From positions 1 to 64,000 of the forward strand of contig JAJFTY010000011.1 of assembly GCA_021372695.1 (NCBI GenBank): a stretch of DNA of 64,000 nucleotides. Reading direction: 5' to 3'. A program made the translations under genes and the position numbers. This stretch comes from Deltaproteobacteria bacterium (GTDB lineage: Bacteria > Desulfobacterota > Syntrophia > Syntrophales > UBA5619). The notes under the pieces were generated by a model. That model did no database searches and was not told the DNA's origin. It was given only the letters and a program-made list of their open reading frames with translations. This document shows, piece by piece, positions 51,110-59,166 of this stretch (position 1 is the stretch's first letter; the number at the start of each line of letters is the position of its first letter).

Positions 51110-51386
51110 TCGCAAAAAATCCGCAGAATCGGAAACGGAGGCCCATCTTAGTCAACAACCGCTTTTTGTCAAGATTTTTTTACATTGAAAAAGCGTCACA
51201 TCCGTGATAACCGCGACGTTTAAACCGAAAGCCGCAGAGGTTCATCGCCGGGACGGCCCTACCTGCGGGCGGGGAGTCTTATTTTACGATCCTCCGGTGG
51301 GCGCATTTCGCTGTCGACCTGCGGTGGGTGGAGAAAACGGTTTTTATCGTCCAAACAAATAGATTTCATTCAAGAAAGGGGAAATT

Positions 51387-52409
51387 ATGAGAAATAGAAG
51401 AATAACCATCCTTGCGTGTTTTTGTATGGCCTTTTTCGCTGCATTCGCATTTTGCGGTGGCACCGGCGATGCTGCCGAAAAGACTCTGATCAAAATGGCC
51501 GGGACCCTGCCGGTCCAGAACCACCTGACCAAGGCCTTGGAGATGTACAAGGAGATCGTGGAGAAAAAGTCGGGCGGTCAGATCGAGATGCAGGTTTATC
51601 CCGCCCAGCAGCTCTACAGCGACAAGGACCTCGTCAACGCCCTGCCCAAAGGCGCCTGCGAAGGGGGGTTGCTCAATGTCGATCTGTGGGCGGGCCTCGT
51701 CAAATCGGAAGGGCCCATCTTCTTCACGGGCTATTTCCAGAGCCGGGACCTCTTCTATAAACTCTTCGACAGCGAGGCATGGCAGATCATCAAGAAGGAC
51801 TTCGAGGACCAGGGGAATATCAAGATCCTCGCCATGGCCGAGCTGGGCCCCGGCGGGTTCGTCTCCAAGAAGCCCATCCGCACGCTGGATGATCTCAAAG
51901 GCCAGCGCGTCCGCTCCTACGGCGAGTATACCGCCATATTCCTCCAGGCTCAGGGAGCGGCGCCTGTGGTCATGAGTTCGGGCGACATGTATATGGCCCT
52001 GCAGCGGGGAACGCTCGACGCCATCCTCTCCTCCGTTGCCGCCATCGTCGACCGCAAACTCTATGAGGTGGGCAAGTACATGTGGGACAGGGATACGACC
52101 CCTTCCATTCCCTTCCTGATGGCCTTCAACCTCGATTTCTGGAAGAAGCTGCCGCCTGCTCAGCAGAAGATCCTGGCGGACGGGGCCATCGAAGTCCAGG
52201 AGTGGACCAAGAAGTACACCCTCACATCCGATATCAATAACAAGAAGATATTGAAGGAGAAAGGGGTCAACTTCGTCTCCATCGACCCGGCGGAGTGGAA
52301 GAAGATTCATGAAAGGGCGGTGCAGGCCCTCGACGCCGGCTACATCAAGAACGTGGGCGAGCAGAAGGGGCAGAAGATCATCTCCATCATCAAGAAGGCC
52401 TGCTTCTAA
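51387..52409 (+). CDS. TRAP transporter solute-binding protein (DctP family)
   Basis: A 340-residue periplasmic protein with a signal peptide (RRITILACFCMAFFAAFAF, cut near 30). LPVQNHLTKALEMYKEIVEK, SGGQIEMQVYPAQQLYSDKD, LDDLKGQRVRSYGEYTAIFL (with the Arg that binds a carboxylate in this family), PVVMSSGDMYMALQRGTLDA and FNLDFWKKLPPAQQKILADG are family marks. The ligand is probably an organic acid and, from the neighbours, one that is cut by an isocitrate-lyase-type enzyme. AAAGGGG precedes the ATG. A strong hairpin follows the gene and may favour this message over the permease. Confidence 0.92.
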   Translation: MRNRRITILACFCMAFFAAFAFCGGTGDAAEKTLIKMAGTLPVQNHLTKALEMYKEIVEKKSGGQIEMQVYPAQQLYSDKDLVNALPKGACEGGLLNVDLWAGLVKSEGPIFFTGYFQSRDLFYKLFDSEAWQIIKKDFEDQGNIKILAMAELGPGGFVSKKPIRTLDDLKGQRVRSYGEYTAIFLQAQGAAPVVMSSGDMYMALQRGTLDAILSSVAAIVDRKLYEVGKYMWDRDTTPSIPFLMAFNLDFWKKLPPAQQKILADGAIEVQEWTKKYTLTSDINNKKILKEKGVNFVSIDPAEWKKIHERAVQALDAGYIKNVGEQKGQKIISIIKKACF

Positions 52410-52420
52410 GAGGGAAAACG

Positions 52421-52462
52421 GTCGGCGGCCGGTCAGGCTCGACACCGGGGCCGGCCGCCGAC
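52421..52462 (+). promoter_or_regulatory. Intercistronic hairpin between binding protein and permease
   Basis: GTCGGCGGCCGG and CCGGCCGCCGAC form a perfect 12-bp stem with an 18-base loop, without a T-run. Such stems after binding-protein genes often stabilise the upstream message or partly stop transcription. Confidence 0.7.
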
Positions 52463-52505
52463 GGCGCATTCTCGTTTGTGGATGAATTGAGGAGAGGAAA
52501 GGTTC

Positions 52506-54389
52506 ATGACGAATAGCTCGAAGCCCTTCTGGGACCGGTTGATCGAGGGATGCGGCCTTCTGGGAGGGGCTTTGATTCCGGTTGCGGCGCTCTGCATCAC
52601 CTATGAAGTGGTCATGCGGTATTTTTTCCGCGCTCCGACCGTGTGGGTGTCGGATGTCACGATCTACCTGACCGTGGCCAGTGTTTTTCTCTCCGTCGCC
52701 TACACGCTCAGGGAGAAAGGCCATGTCCGGGTCGACTTCATCACCAACCATCTCTCGGGCAGGACCGCGCTGATCCTGGAGATTCTCACCACCCTGCTGG
52801 GCATCCTGTATTGCATTGTCCTGGGCTGGGAGGGGGCGAAGCTGGCGTGGAGCGCCTACCAGGTCGGCGAGGTCCCGCCGGCCATCTTCAAGATGCCCAT
52901 GTTCATCCCCAAGGGGTTCGTCGCCCTCGGGGCAGCGCTGTTGACGATCCAGCTCATCCGGCTTCTGAAGAGCCTGATCCGGGAGTTCGCGGCCGCGGGG
53001 AAAGGGACCGGTAGCACGCCTGGCTCTTTTGCCCGGCAAATCGGGGTGACCGCCCTCTTTGTCGCCCTCCTGATCTTCAGTTTCGTTCTCCTGAAGGTAT
53101 CCACCACCTGGGGGGTTCTGATCCTCTTCTTCCTCCTGCTCTTCTGCGGCATCCCGGTCGCCTTTGCCCTCGGGCTCTTCGGCCTTTTTTGCTTCTATTT
53201 CCTCTTCGGGGGGGCGCCCATGATGGTGCGCGTTCCCATCATGGCCTACTCCTCCATCGACAATCCGGTCATGGTGGCCCTGCCGCTCTTCATCCTGACG
53301 AGCACGATCCTCAGCCAGGGCCAGGTGGGGATCGTCATCTTCAATTTTGCCAATGTGCTGGTTCGTCACTTCCCCGGTGGGTTGGGGATCGCGTCGATCA
53401 TCTTTTGCGGGCTCTTTGCCGCCATGACGGGGTCCAGCCCGGCCGTGGCCTCGGCCGTGAGCATGATCGCGCTGCCGGAGATGCTCTCCCGGGGGTACGA
53501 CCGGAAGCTCGTGATCGGCCTTCTGGCCGCCGGGGGAACCCTGGGGATTCTCTTCCCGCCCTCCCTGGCCCTGATGCTGTACGGGGCGATGACTGCGGAG
53601 TCCCTCGGATCCCTGTTCATGGCGGGATTGATTCCGGGACTGATCCTGACGGGCATGTTTTGCCTCTATGTCTCCATCGTGGCGGGCCGGGACAGGAACA
53701 TCCAGCGACAGCCCCGGGCCAGTTTCCCCGAGATCGTCAAGGCGACCAAAGATGCGGCCGGGGGGCTGCTGACCATCCTCATCATCATCGGCGGCATCTA
53801 TTCCGGGATTTTCACTCCCACCGAGTCGGGGGGTGTGGCCGCCGTTTACACCCTAATCCTCTGCATCTTCATCTACCGCACCCTGTCGCGGGAAAAACTG
53901 AGGGTCGCCCTCCTGCAGGCGACGCGGGTCTCCTCCATGATCCTGCTCATCATCATCGGGGCGAACATCGCCGGGCAGGCCATCCTGCTCACCCAGATCT
54001 CCCAGAACATCCTGAGCTTCGTCAAGTCCATGGCCGTTCCCGCCTGGGTGATCATGCTCTGCATCAACATCTTCCTGATCTTCATGGGCGGGCCGCTCGA
54101 GGCCATCACCATCCTGGTGATCGCCCTGCCGATCCTCTACCCGCTGGTGACCGGCCTCGGGTTCAGCGGGCTGTGGTTCGGCATCATCATGGTGATCAAT
54201 ATGGAGCTGGCCCTGATCTCGCCGCCGGAGGGGCTGAATCTCTTTATCCTGCAGAACCTGGCAAAATCGACGGCGCGGGAGGTGACCCGGGGGATCATCC
54301 CCTTTCTCGTCATCATGGCGTTGTTCCTGGTCTTGATTTCCCTGGTGCCGAGCCTGACGGTCTGGCTGCCGACGCTGATGATGAAATAG
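52506..54389 (+). CDS. Fused TRAP transporter permease (DctQ-DctM)
   Basis: A 627-residue inner-membrane protein. Residues 1-165 are the small DctQ part with four helices (ITYEVVMRYFFRAPTVWVSD, VASVFLSVAYTLREKGHVRV). Residues 185-627 are the large DctM part with about twelve helices: GLFAAMTGSSPAVASAVSMI, LLAAGGTLGILFPPSLALML, GGIYSGIFTPTESGGVAAVY and LALISPPEGLNLFILQNLA, which hold the sodium and substrate sites in known structures. Fused QM permeases are common. It imports the ligand of the binding protein using a sodium gradient. Confidence 0.93.
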   Translation: MTNSSKPFWDRLIEGCGLLGGALIPVAALCITYEVVMRYFFRAPTVWVSDVTIYLTVASVFLSVAYTLREKGHVRVDFITNHLSGRTALILEILTTLLGILYCIVLGWEGAKLAWSAYQVGEVPPAIFKMPMFIPKGFVALGAALLTIQLIRLLKSLIREFAAAGKGTGSTPGSFARQIGVTALFVALLIFSFVLLKVSTTWGVLILFFLLLFCGIPVAFALGLFGLFCFYFLFGGAPMMVRVPIMAYSSIDNPVMVALPLFILTSTILSQGQVGIVIFNFANVLVRHFPGGLGIASIIFCGLFAAMTGSSPAVASAVSMIALPEMLSRGYDRKLVIGLLAAGGTLGILFPPSLALMLYGAMTAESLGSLFMAGLIPGLILTGMFCLYVSIVAGRDRNIQRQPRASFPEIVKATKDAAGGLLTILIIIGGIYSGIFTPTESGGVAAVYTLILCIFIYRTLSREKLRVALLQATRVSSMILLIIIGANIAGQAILLTQISQNILSFVKSMAVPAWVIMLCINIFLIFMGGPLEAITILVIALPILYPLVTGLGFSGLWFGIIMVINMELALISPPEGLNLFILQNLAKSTAREVTRGIIPFLVIMALFLVLISLVPSLTVWLPTLMMK

Positions 54390-54430
54390 GCCGCACATGG
54401 AGAAAAGCATATCGTAAAGGAGAACCTTGA

Positions 54431-55291
54431 ATGGGTAGAGCGCAAATTTTGGAGCTGATCAAAAAAGAAGGGATCCTCGTCCTGCCAGTGGTCTATGACG
54501 CTTTGACGGCGAAAATCGCTGAACGGGCGGGATTCCCGGCCATTCTCATGGGAGGCTACAGCGTCTCCGCTGTCCGGCTGGGCAAGCCGGATGTGGGTTA
54601 CCTGACGATGACCGAGATGGCTGCCCAGGTGAAGATCATTGCGGAGGCCGTCTCCGTTCCGCTCATCGCGGATGGGGACACGGGCTACGGAAACCCGCTG
54701 AACGTCATGCGTACGGTGGAGGAATACCAAAGGGCCGGTGCCGCCGGGATCATTCTGGAGGACCAGCTGTTTCCCAAGAGATGCGGCCATATGGAAGGCA
54801 AGCAGGTCATCCCTGCGGAAGAGCATCGCAAGAAACTCGCGGCGGCCATCGAGGCCCGGGGGGAGCGGGACACCCTCATCATGGCGCGCACCGATGCCTT
54901 GACGCCTCTGGGCCTTCAGGAGGCGATCCGGCGCGGCAAAGCCTACCGGGATGCCGGTGTGGATGCGGTCTTTGTTGAGGCCCCGCAAACCGTCGACGAG
55001 CTCAGGGCCATTCGGAAAGCGATTCCGGACGTGCCCCTGGTGGCCAACATCATCGAAGGGGGCAAGACCCCTTTCCTGTCCGCCGGAGAACTGAAAGCCA
55101 TGGGATATGAGATCTGCTTCTGTGCCCTGACCGCGTTGCTGGTCTCAGCCAAAGCGATCATGAATGCGATGGTCCATCTTCGCCGGGAGGGAAGTTCTGC
55201 CGGTTTGGCGGACCAGATGTTCACCTTCGCCGAGTTCAACGAGTTGATCGGACTGGAAGAGTATTCTTCACTGGAAAAGAAGTTCAAATAA
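54431..55291 (+). CDS. Isocitrate lyase / PEP mutase family enzyme, first copy
   Basis: A 286-residue TIM-barrel lyase similar to methylisocitrate lyase: YDALTAKIAERAGFPAILMG, PLIADGDTGYGNPLNVMRTV (metal-binding Asp), IILEDQLFPKRCGHMEGKQV with the catalytic-loop motif KRCGH at 116-120, IMARTDAL and VDAVFVEAPQTVDELRAI. KRCGH with its Cys indicates C-C bond lysis of a 2- or 3-hydroxy acid to pyruvate, glyoxylate or oxalate, not P-C chemistry. Neighbours suggest the TRAP-imported acid is the substrate. The exact reaction is unknown; 2-methylisocitrate, 2,3-dimethylmalate or alkylmalate cleavage are options. Confidence 0.88.
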   Translation: MGRAQILELIKKEGILVLPVVYDALTAKIAERAGFPAILMGGYSVSAVRLGKPDVGYLTMTEMAAQVKIIAEAVSVPLIADGDTGYGNPLNVMRTVEEYQRAGAAGIILEDQLFPKRCGHMEGKQVIPAEEHRKKLAAAIEARGERDTLIMARTDALTPLGLQEAIRRGKAYRDAGVDAVFVEAPQTVDELRAIRKAIPDVPLVANIIEGGKTPFLSAGELKAMGYEICFCALTALLVSAKAIMNAMVHLRREGSSAGLADQMFTFAEFNELIGLEEYSSLEKKFK

Positions 55292-55353
55292 TAGAGGAAA
55301 GCGTTTCAACGGATGGACCATGGGATCGTCGCTTTACGGAAAGGAGCAGAGAA

Positions 55354-55758
55354 ATGAAATTCAGAAAGTGCAAACAATATTCCGTCTTTCTCGAAAACAG
55401 GGCCGGAGCCCTTGCCGAGCTCTGCAACCTGATCTCCGAGCGGTCCATCAATCTCCTGGCCATATGCGCCATCGATACGGTGGAAGAGGCGGTGCTCAGG
55501 ATCGTCGCCGAGGATGAAGTCGGGACTTTGGGTGCGTTGAAAGCAAAAGGGTTTCGTGTCGTCGAGACGGATGTCTTCCTCGTCGAACTCGACAACGTCC
55601 CGGGGGCAACGGGGAGGATGGCGACAGCTCTGGCGAATGCAGGGATCAACATCGACTACATCTACGCCTCAGCACATCCCGCGGGACCCAAGGCGTATCT
55701 GGTTCTCAGGACACATCAGATCGCAGAGACGGAGGAGATCCTCAAAGGAGGGGAATAA
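55354..55758 (+). CDS. Tandem ACT domain protein
   Basis: A 134-residue protein with two ACT units: QYSVFLENRAGALAELCNLI and VFLVELDNVPGATGRMATAL, each followed by the typical INLLAICAID or INIDYIYASA strand. ACT pairs bind amino acids or related small acids and regulate enzymes. No enzyme domain is attached. It sits between two lyase genes, 2 bases before the second, so it probably senses a product or substrate of this pathway. AAAGGAG lies upstream. Confidence 0.88.
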   Translation: MKFRKCKQYSVFLENRAGALAELCNLISERSINLLAICAIDTVEEAVLRIVAEDEVGTLGALKAKGFRVVETDVFLVELDNVPGATGRMATALANAGINIDYIYASAHPAGPKAYLVLRTHQIAETEEILKGGE

Positions 55759-55760
55759 CG

Positions 55761-56777
55761 ATGGAAGGCATCCATTGGAATGCTCAGAGGCAGAGCTTCA
55801 ACGAGATGGTGGCGAAGCGTGACGGACGGATTCTGGTTGCCATTGGCGTGGCCAACGGCGCGGAGGCGCGGCAGCTTCATCACAGCGTTCATGAGCTTTA
55901 CGATCAGCATGCCGTCCCTGATTATATCGGAGGATTCATAACCTTCGTTTCCGGGTATCTCTGTGCTGCAAACCACGGCCTTCCGGACCTCGGCTACATC
56001 CTTCGGTCGGAGATCGTGCACCAGACCGACATCATCGAGCAGGCGACCTGGATGGCCGCCCTCGACACGGGGAAACCCGCATTTCCGATCGGGGTGGACA
56101 TCGACACCGGATACGGGAACGAACCCTCCTCGATCATTCTGACCTGCCGCCAGGTCCACAAGCAGGGGGCCCAGTACGTGCAGATCGAGGACCAGTACGC
56201 CATCAATAAGAGCTGCGGTCATATGGCAGGCCCCAGAGGAAGCGGAAAGGTGCTCATTTCTGCGGAGGAGATGATCGACCTTCGGCTCAGGCCGGCCATC
56301 AGCTATGCCAAAAGCCAGCAGGACATGACGGTCATGGCCCGAACCGATGCCATCGCGGCCCTGGGTTTCGATGAAGCCCTCCGGCGCAGCCGTCTTTACG
56401 CCGAGGCGGGAGCGAAGATCGTCTTCATCGAAGCGCCGGAAGATGAGAAACAACTCGCGCGCGCTGCGGATGAGTTCAAAGGTTCGCCGGTCCTCTCCCT
56501 TGCCAACATGATCGAGGGGAGCCCGAAGACGCCTTACAAGAGCCCGGGGGAACTTCACGCCATGGGCTTTGCCATCGCGCTCTACTGCATCGGACCCCTT
56601 CTTGCCGGCCGGGCAGCCCAGCGGCGTTACTTTGGCATTGTGGGCCAGGGCGGATCGGTCATGGCCGGTGCCGACATGCAGCCCGAGAGATGGTTCGAAG
56701 GCTTCAACGAAGTCATCGGCCGGCAACAGACCGAAGCCTGGAACCAATTTTTCCAGGGTGAAAATAGGTTACCTTGA
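55761..56777 (+). CDS. Isocitrate lyase / PEP mutase family enzyme, second, divergent copy
   Basis: A 338-residue relative of the first lyase but clearly different: FPIGVDIDTGYGNEPSSIIL (metal site), YVQIEDQYAINKSCGHMAGP with KSCGH at 150-154, VMARTDAIAALGFDEALRRS, IVFIEAPEDEKQLARAADEF, LANMIEGSPKTPYKSPGELH and the C-terminal AGADMQPERWFEGFNEVIG. It keeps the Cys-Gly-His motif, so it should also cleave a C-C bond. Having two unlike lyases behind one TRAP system suggests two successive or alternative cleavage steps. I cannot name the substrate. Confidence 0.85.
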   Translation: MEGIHWNAQRQSFNEMVAKRDGRILVAIGVANGAEARQLHHSVHELYDQHAVPDYIGGFITFVSGYLCAANHGLPDLGYILRSEIVHQTDIIEQATWMAALDTGKPAFPIGVDIDTGYGNEPSSIILTCRQVHKQGAQYVQIEDQYAINKSCGHMAGPRGSGKVLISAEEMIDLRLRPAISYAKSQQDMTVMARTDAIAALGFDEALRRSRLYAEAGAKIVFIEAPEDEKQLARAADEFKGSPVLSLANMIEGSPKTPYKSPGELHAMGFAIALYCIGPLLAGRAAQRRYFGIVGQGGSVMAGADMQPERWFEGFNEVIGRQQTEAWNQFFQGENRLP

Positions 56778-56855
56778 ACTGAAGTTCTCCGCAGCGAGCC
56801 GCGGAGAATGGCGGGTTGGCGGATTCACGGCATCCGCGACCCGTCACGGTCGGTG

Positions 56856-57098
56856 GTGACTCAGTTTCAGTCGCAACGACCAGCCTCGACTTGCGCTCAG
56901 CTATTTTTCGACCCTGCAACGTCTCGCGCAGTTGCAACGGCAAAATTAGCTTCGCTCCGCTCCGCTGATTCTTCGAATTCCGCGCCTGACGGCGCTCAGA
57001 CAATTGCCGTTGCGGCCGCTGCGCTTCGCCGGCGGAGGTACCCCGAAAAATCTTTAAATCGCGCTGCGCGAGGCGTCTCTGCAACCAAAATGAGTCAC
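56856..57098. repeat. 243-bp palindromic element with inverted ends
   Basis: Left end GTGACTCAGTTTCAGTCGCA and right end, read on the reverse strand, GTGACTCATTTTGGTTGCAG match in 15 of 20 positions, with GTGACTCA identical. Inside is a second perfect inverted pair GCAACGGCAA / TTGCCGTTGC (about 56934 and 57001). No coding frame and no clear target duplication; it looks like a non-autonomous mobile or REP-like element. Confidence 0.65.
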
Positions 57099-57250
57099 TA
57101 TCCACGGAGCGGCAAACCTGCAGCGGACGGGGTTCCCGTGACCGCCAGTTCCCTCCAGCTCCGAGAAACGGACCGCTTCCCCCCAAACTGGCGGTCGACC
57201 TCCCTCAACAGGCACCTTTTGTAACGACTTTTTCCTCCAGCATCTCTATA

Positions 57251-57312
57251 TTTACCGACCGGTAAAATTTTACTTGACAGGCAGTTCCGCGTTCGATATT
57301 TACCGATCGGTA
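57251..57312 (+). promoter_or_regulatory. Promoter of the tetR-RND operon with two TetR-type operators
   Basis: Palindromes TTTACCGACCGGTAAA (57251-57266) and TTTACCGATCGGTA (57299-57312) share the core TACCG-N2-CGGTA. Between them TTGACA (57274-57279) is a -35 box; the -10 (GATATT or an overlapping box, 57295-57302) touches the second palindrome. The layout fits repression by the TetR product encoded next. Confidence 0.8.
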
Positions 57313-57334
57313 GGACGAGGGAGGAGGCAAGACC

Positions 57335-58006
57335 ATGAAGGAAAATGGCCATCCGATCAAGGCAAAGAGGCGCACGGCGGACGCGGCGGGAAAACCCCCG
57401 AAGCCGGAGAGGCGCATCCGGGAAGAGCTGATGAAGGCGGCGCTCAGGCAATTCACGTGGCGGGGGTACGCCGCAACGACGGTCCGGGAACTCGTGGAAG
57501 AGGCCGGCGTGACCAAGCCGGTCCTCTACTACTACTTCGGCAGCAAGGAGGGGCTCTTCCTGGAGTTGATGCGGACGCATTTCGGCCGCCTGGAGGCCAT
57601 GGTCGACCGCTACCGTCAACAGCAGAGGAGGGGCATCCGGGAACAGCTCACGGCGACGCTCAATGAAGGATTTTCCTTTGCCCGGAAGAACAGGGACTTC
57701 TTCCGCCTTCTACACGCCGTCTATTACGGCCCGCCCGGAGAGGCGCCCTTCTTCGACTTCGATGCCTACCACCAGCGCTACCACGATCTCATCGCAGAGC
57801 TCCTGGCAGAGGGGATCACCCGGGGCGAGTTCCGCCCAGTGAATGCGGGAGACATGGCCTGGATCATCCTGGGGACCATGGAGATGGCGATCGAAGACCA
57901 GATCTCCGATCAGACCTCACAAATTGACAGAGAGACCTTCCGGAGGCTCCTGGATCTTATTTTCGACGGCCTGTCGGACGACAGGGGAAAGGATATGAAG
58001 GGATGA
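57335..58006 (+). CDS. TetR family repressor of the efflux operon
   Basis: A 223-residue regulator. After a basic N-terminal tail comes the TetR helix-turn-helix: RIREELMKAALRQFTWRGYA, ATTVRELVEEAGVTKPVLYY and YFGSKEGLFLELM. The remaining helices (about 95-215) are the ligand-binding and dimer part with no recognised motif. It should bind the two palindromes at 57251-57312 and lose DNA binding when a pump substrate is present. The stop overlaps the next start as ATGA, coupling repressor and pump. Confidence 0.92.
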   Translation: MKENGHPIKAKRRTADAAGKPPKPERRIREELMKAALRQFTWRGYAATTVRELVEEAGVTKPVLYYYFGSKEGLFLELMRTHFGRLEAMVDRYRQQQRRGIREQLTATLNEGFSFARKNRDFFRLLHAVYYGPPGEAPFFDFDAYHQRYHDLIAELLAEGITRGEFRPVNAGDMAWIILGTMEMAIEDQISDQTSQIDRETFRRLLDLIFDGLSDDRGKDMKG

Positions 58007-59163
58007 GTCGGGCCCTGCACTCCGCAATCATCGTCTCTGCATTCCTGCTGACCGGCGGCTGTTCGCCCGGCGGGGAGGCCGCCAAGACCGCCGCGGCCGA
58101 CGCTCTCCGCCCGCCGGTTGCCGTGGAGACGGCCCTGGCCGTCACCGGAAGCCTGACGACCGGAATCGACGTGACCGGATCCCTGGCCCCGAAGTTCGAA
58201 GTGGATGTCAAGTCCGAGGTGACGGGTCTTATCCGGGAGATCTACGTCACCGAGTGGATTCATGTCGAACGGGGAGCCCCCCTGGCGAAGATCGACCCCC
58301 GGGAGCAGGAGGCGCTGGCCAAACGGACCGAGGCCGCCCGGGAATCGGCGAAGGCCTCGCTGCTCCAGGCGCGGGCTGCGGACAACCGCGCCCGCCGGGA
58401 ACTCGATCGGATGAAACAGCTCAGAGAGTCAGGCCTGGCGACCCAGCAGGCCCTGGATGATGCCGGGAGCGAGGCGGAGGCCGCCGCTTCGCGGGTCGAG
58501 GCGGCGGACGCCCAGGTCCGCGCCGCCCGGGAGGATCTCGATCAGGTCAGGACCCGCCTGTCGAAGAGTCTGATCGTCGCCCCCATGACCGGGACCGTCT
58601 CGGAGCGGCGCGCCAACGTCGGCGACCTGGTCGGCGAAGCCGGCGCGAATCAGATGCTCTTCCACATCGTGGACAACCGTCTCCTGAACCTCACGGTTTC
58701 GGTGCCTTCGGTGTCGATGGCCGGGCTTCGCACGGGCCAGCCGCTGGAGTTCACCACCGACGCCCTCCCCGGACGAACCTTCCGCGGAACCGTGATGTTC
58801 ATCAACCCGTCGGTCGGCGAAGCGGACCGCTCGCTCCGCGTGATCGCCGAGGTGAAGAATCCTTCCGGAGAGCTCAGGGGCGGCCTCTTCGTCAAGGGGC
58901 GGATCGTGACCGGGAGCCGAACCGGCGTCCTCCTGGTCCCCCGCGACGCCCTCTCAGGCTGGGATGTCGTGGCGAGGAAGGCCAAGCTCTTCATCGCCAC
59001 CGGGGAGAAGGCTGCCCTCCGGGAGGTGCAGACAGGCGTCGTCACGGAGTCCGGGGTCGAGGTGATCTCCGGCCTCAAGCCCGGGGAAACCTACATCGTG
59101 CGGGGGGCGTTCAACGTCAAGGCAGGCGACCGCCTCCTGATCGCCCGTCCGAAGGGGGCCTGA
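58003..59163 (+). CDS. RND efflux periplasmic adaptor (membrane fusion lipoprotein)
   Basis: A 386-residue HlyD/AcrA-type adaptor. IIVSAFLLTGGCSPGG has a lipobox (LTGGC, Cys about 20), so it is a lipoprotein. VDVKSEVTGLIREIYVTEWI is the first lipoyl half; a long alpha-hairpin (KRTEAARESAKASLLQARAA, SRVEAADAQVRAAREDLDQV) follows, then SKSLIVAPMTGTVSERRANV (second lipoyl half), a beta barrel and a membrane-proximal domain (GLKPGETYIVRGAFNVKAGD). It bridges the pump and TolC. It starts within the tetR stop. Confidence 0.93.
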   Translation: MSRALHSAIIVSAFLLTGGCSPGGEAAKTAAADALRPPVAVETALAVTGSLTTGIDVTGSLAPKFEVDVKSEVTGLIREIYVTEWIHVERGAPLAKIDPREQEALAKRTEAARESAKASLLQARAADNRARRELDRMKQLRESGLATQQALDDAGSEAEAAASRVEAADAQVRAAREDLDQVRTRLSKSLIVAPMTGTVSERRANVGDLVGEAGANQMLFHIVDNRLLNLTVSVPSVSMAGLRTGQPLEFTTDALPGRTFRGTVMFINPSVGEADRSLRVIAEVKNPSGELRGGLFVKGRIVTGSRTGVLLVPRDALSGWDVVARKAKLFIATGEKAALREVQTGVVTESGVEVISGLKPGETYIVRGAFNVKAGDRLLIARPKGA

Positions 59164-59166
59164 GCG

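Larger units (their letters stand above)
56778..57334. other. Intergenic stretch between lyase cluster and efflux operon
   Basis: 557 bases. A perfect hairpin TTCTCCGC-N8-GCGGAGAA (56785-56808) follows the lyase gene and may end the transcript; then comes a 243-bp element with inverted ends (56856-57098), then about 150 bases without features, and finally the tetR promoter. A 139-codon forward frame across the element has no protein character. Confidence 0.6.

Noticed and set aside
56930..57030. Possible integron attC-like site (GCAACGGCAA / TTGCCGTTGC)
   Set aside because: The inverted pair lacks the RYYYAAC and GTTRRRY core boxes in the required places and there is no cassette array or integrase; a palindromic element explains it better.
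56808..57224. 139-codon plus-strand frame between the second lyase and tetR
   Set aside because: It spans a palindromic repeat element, contains no domain or ribosome site and its composition follows the repeat.
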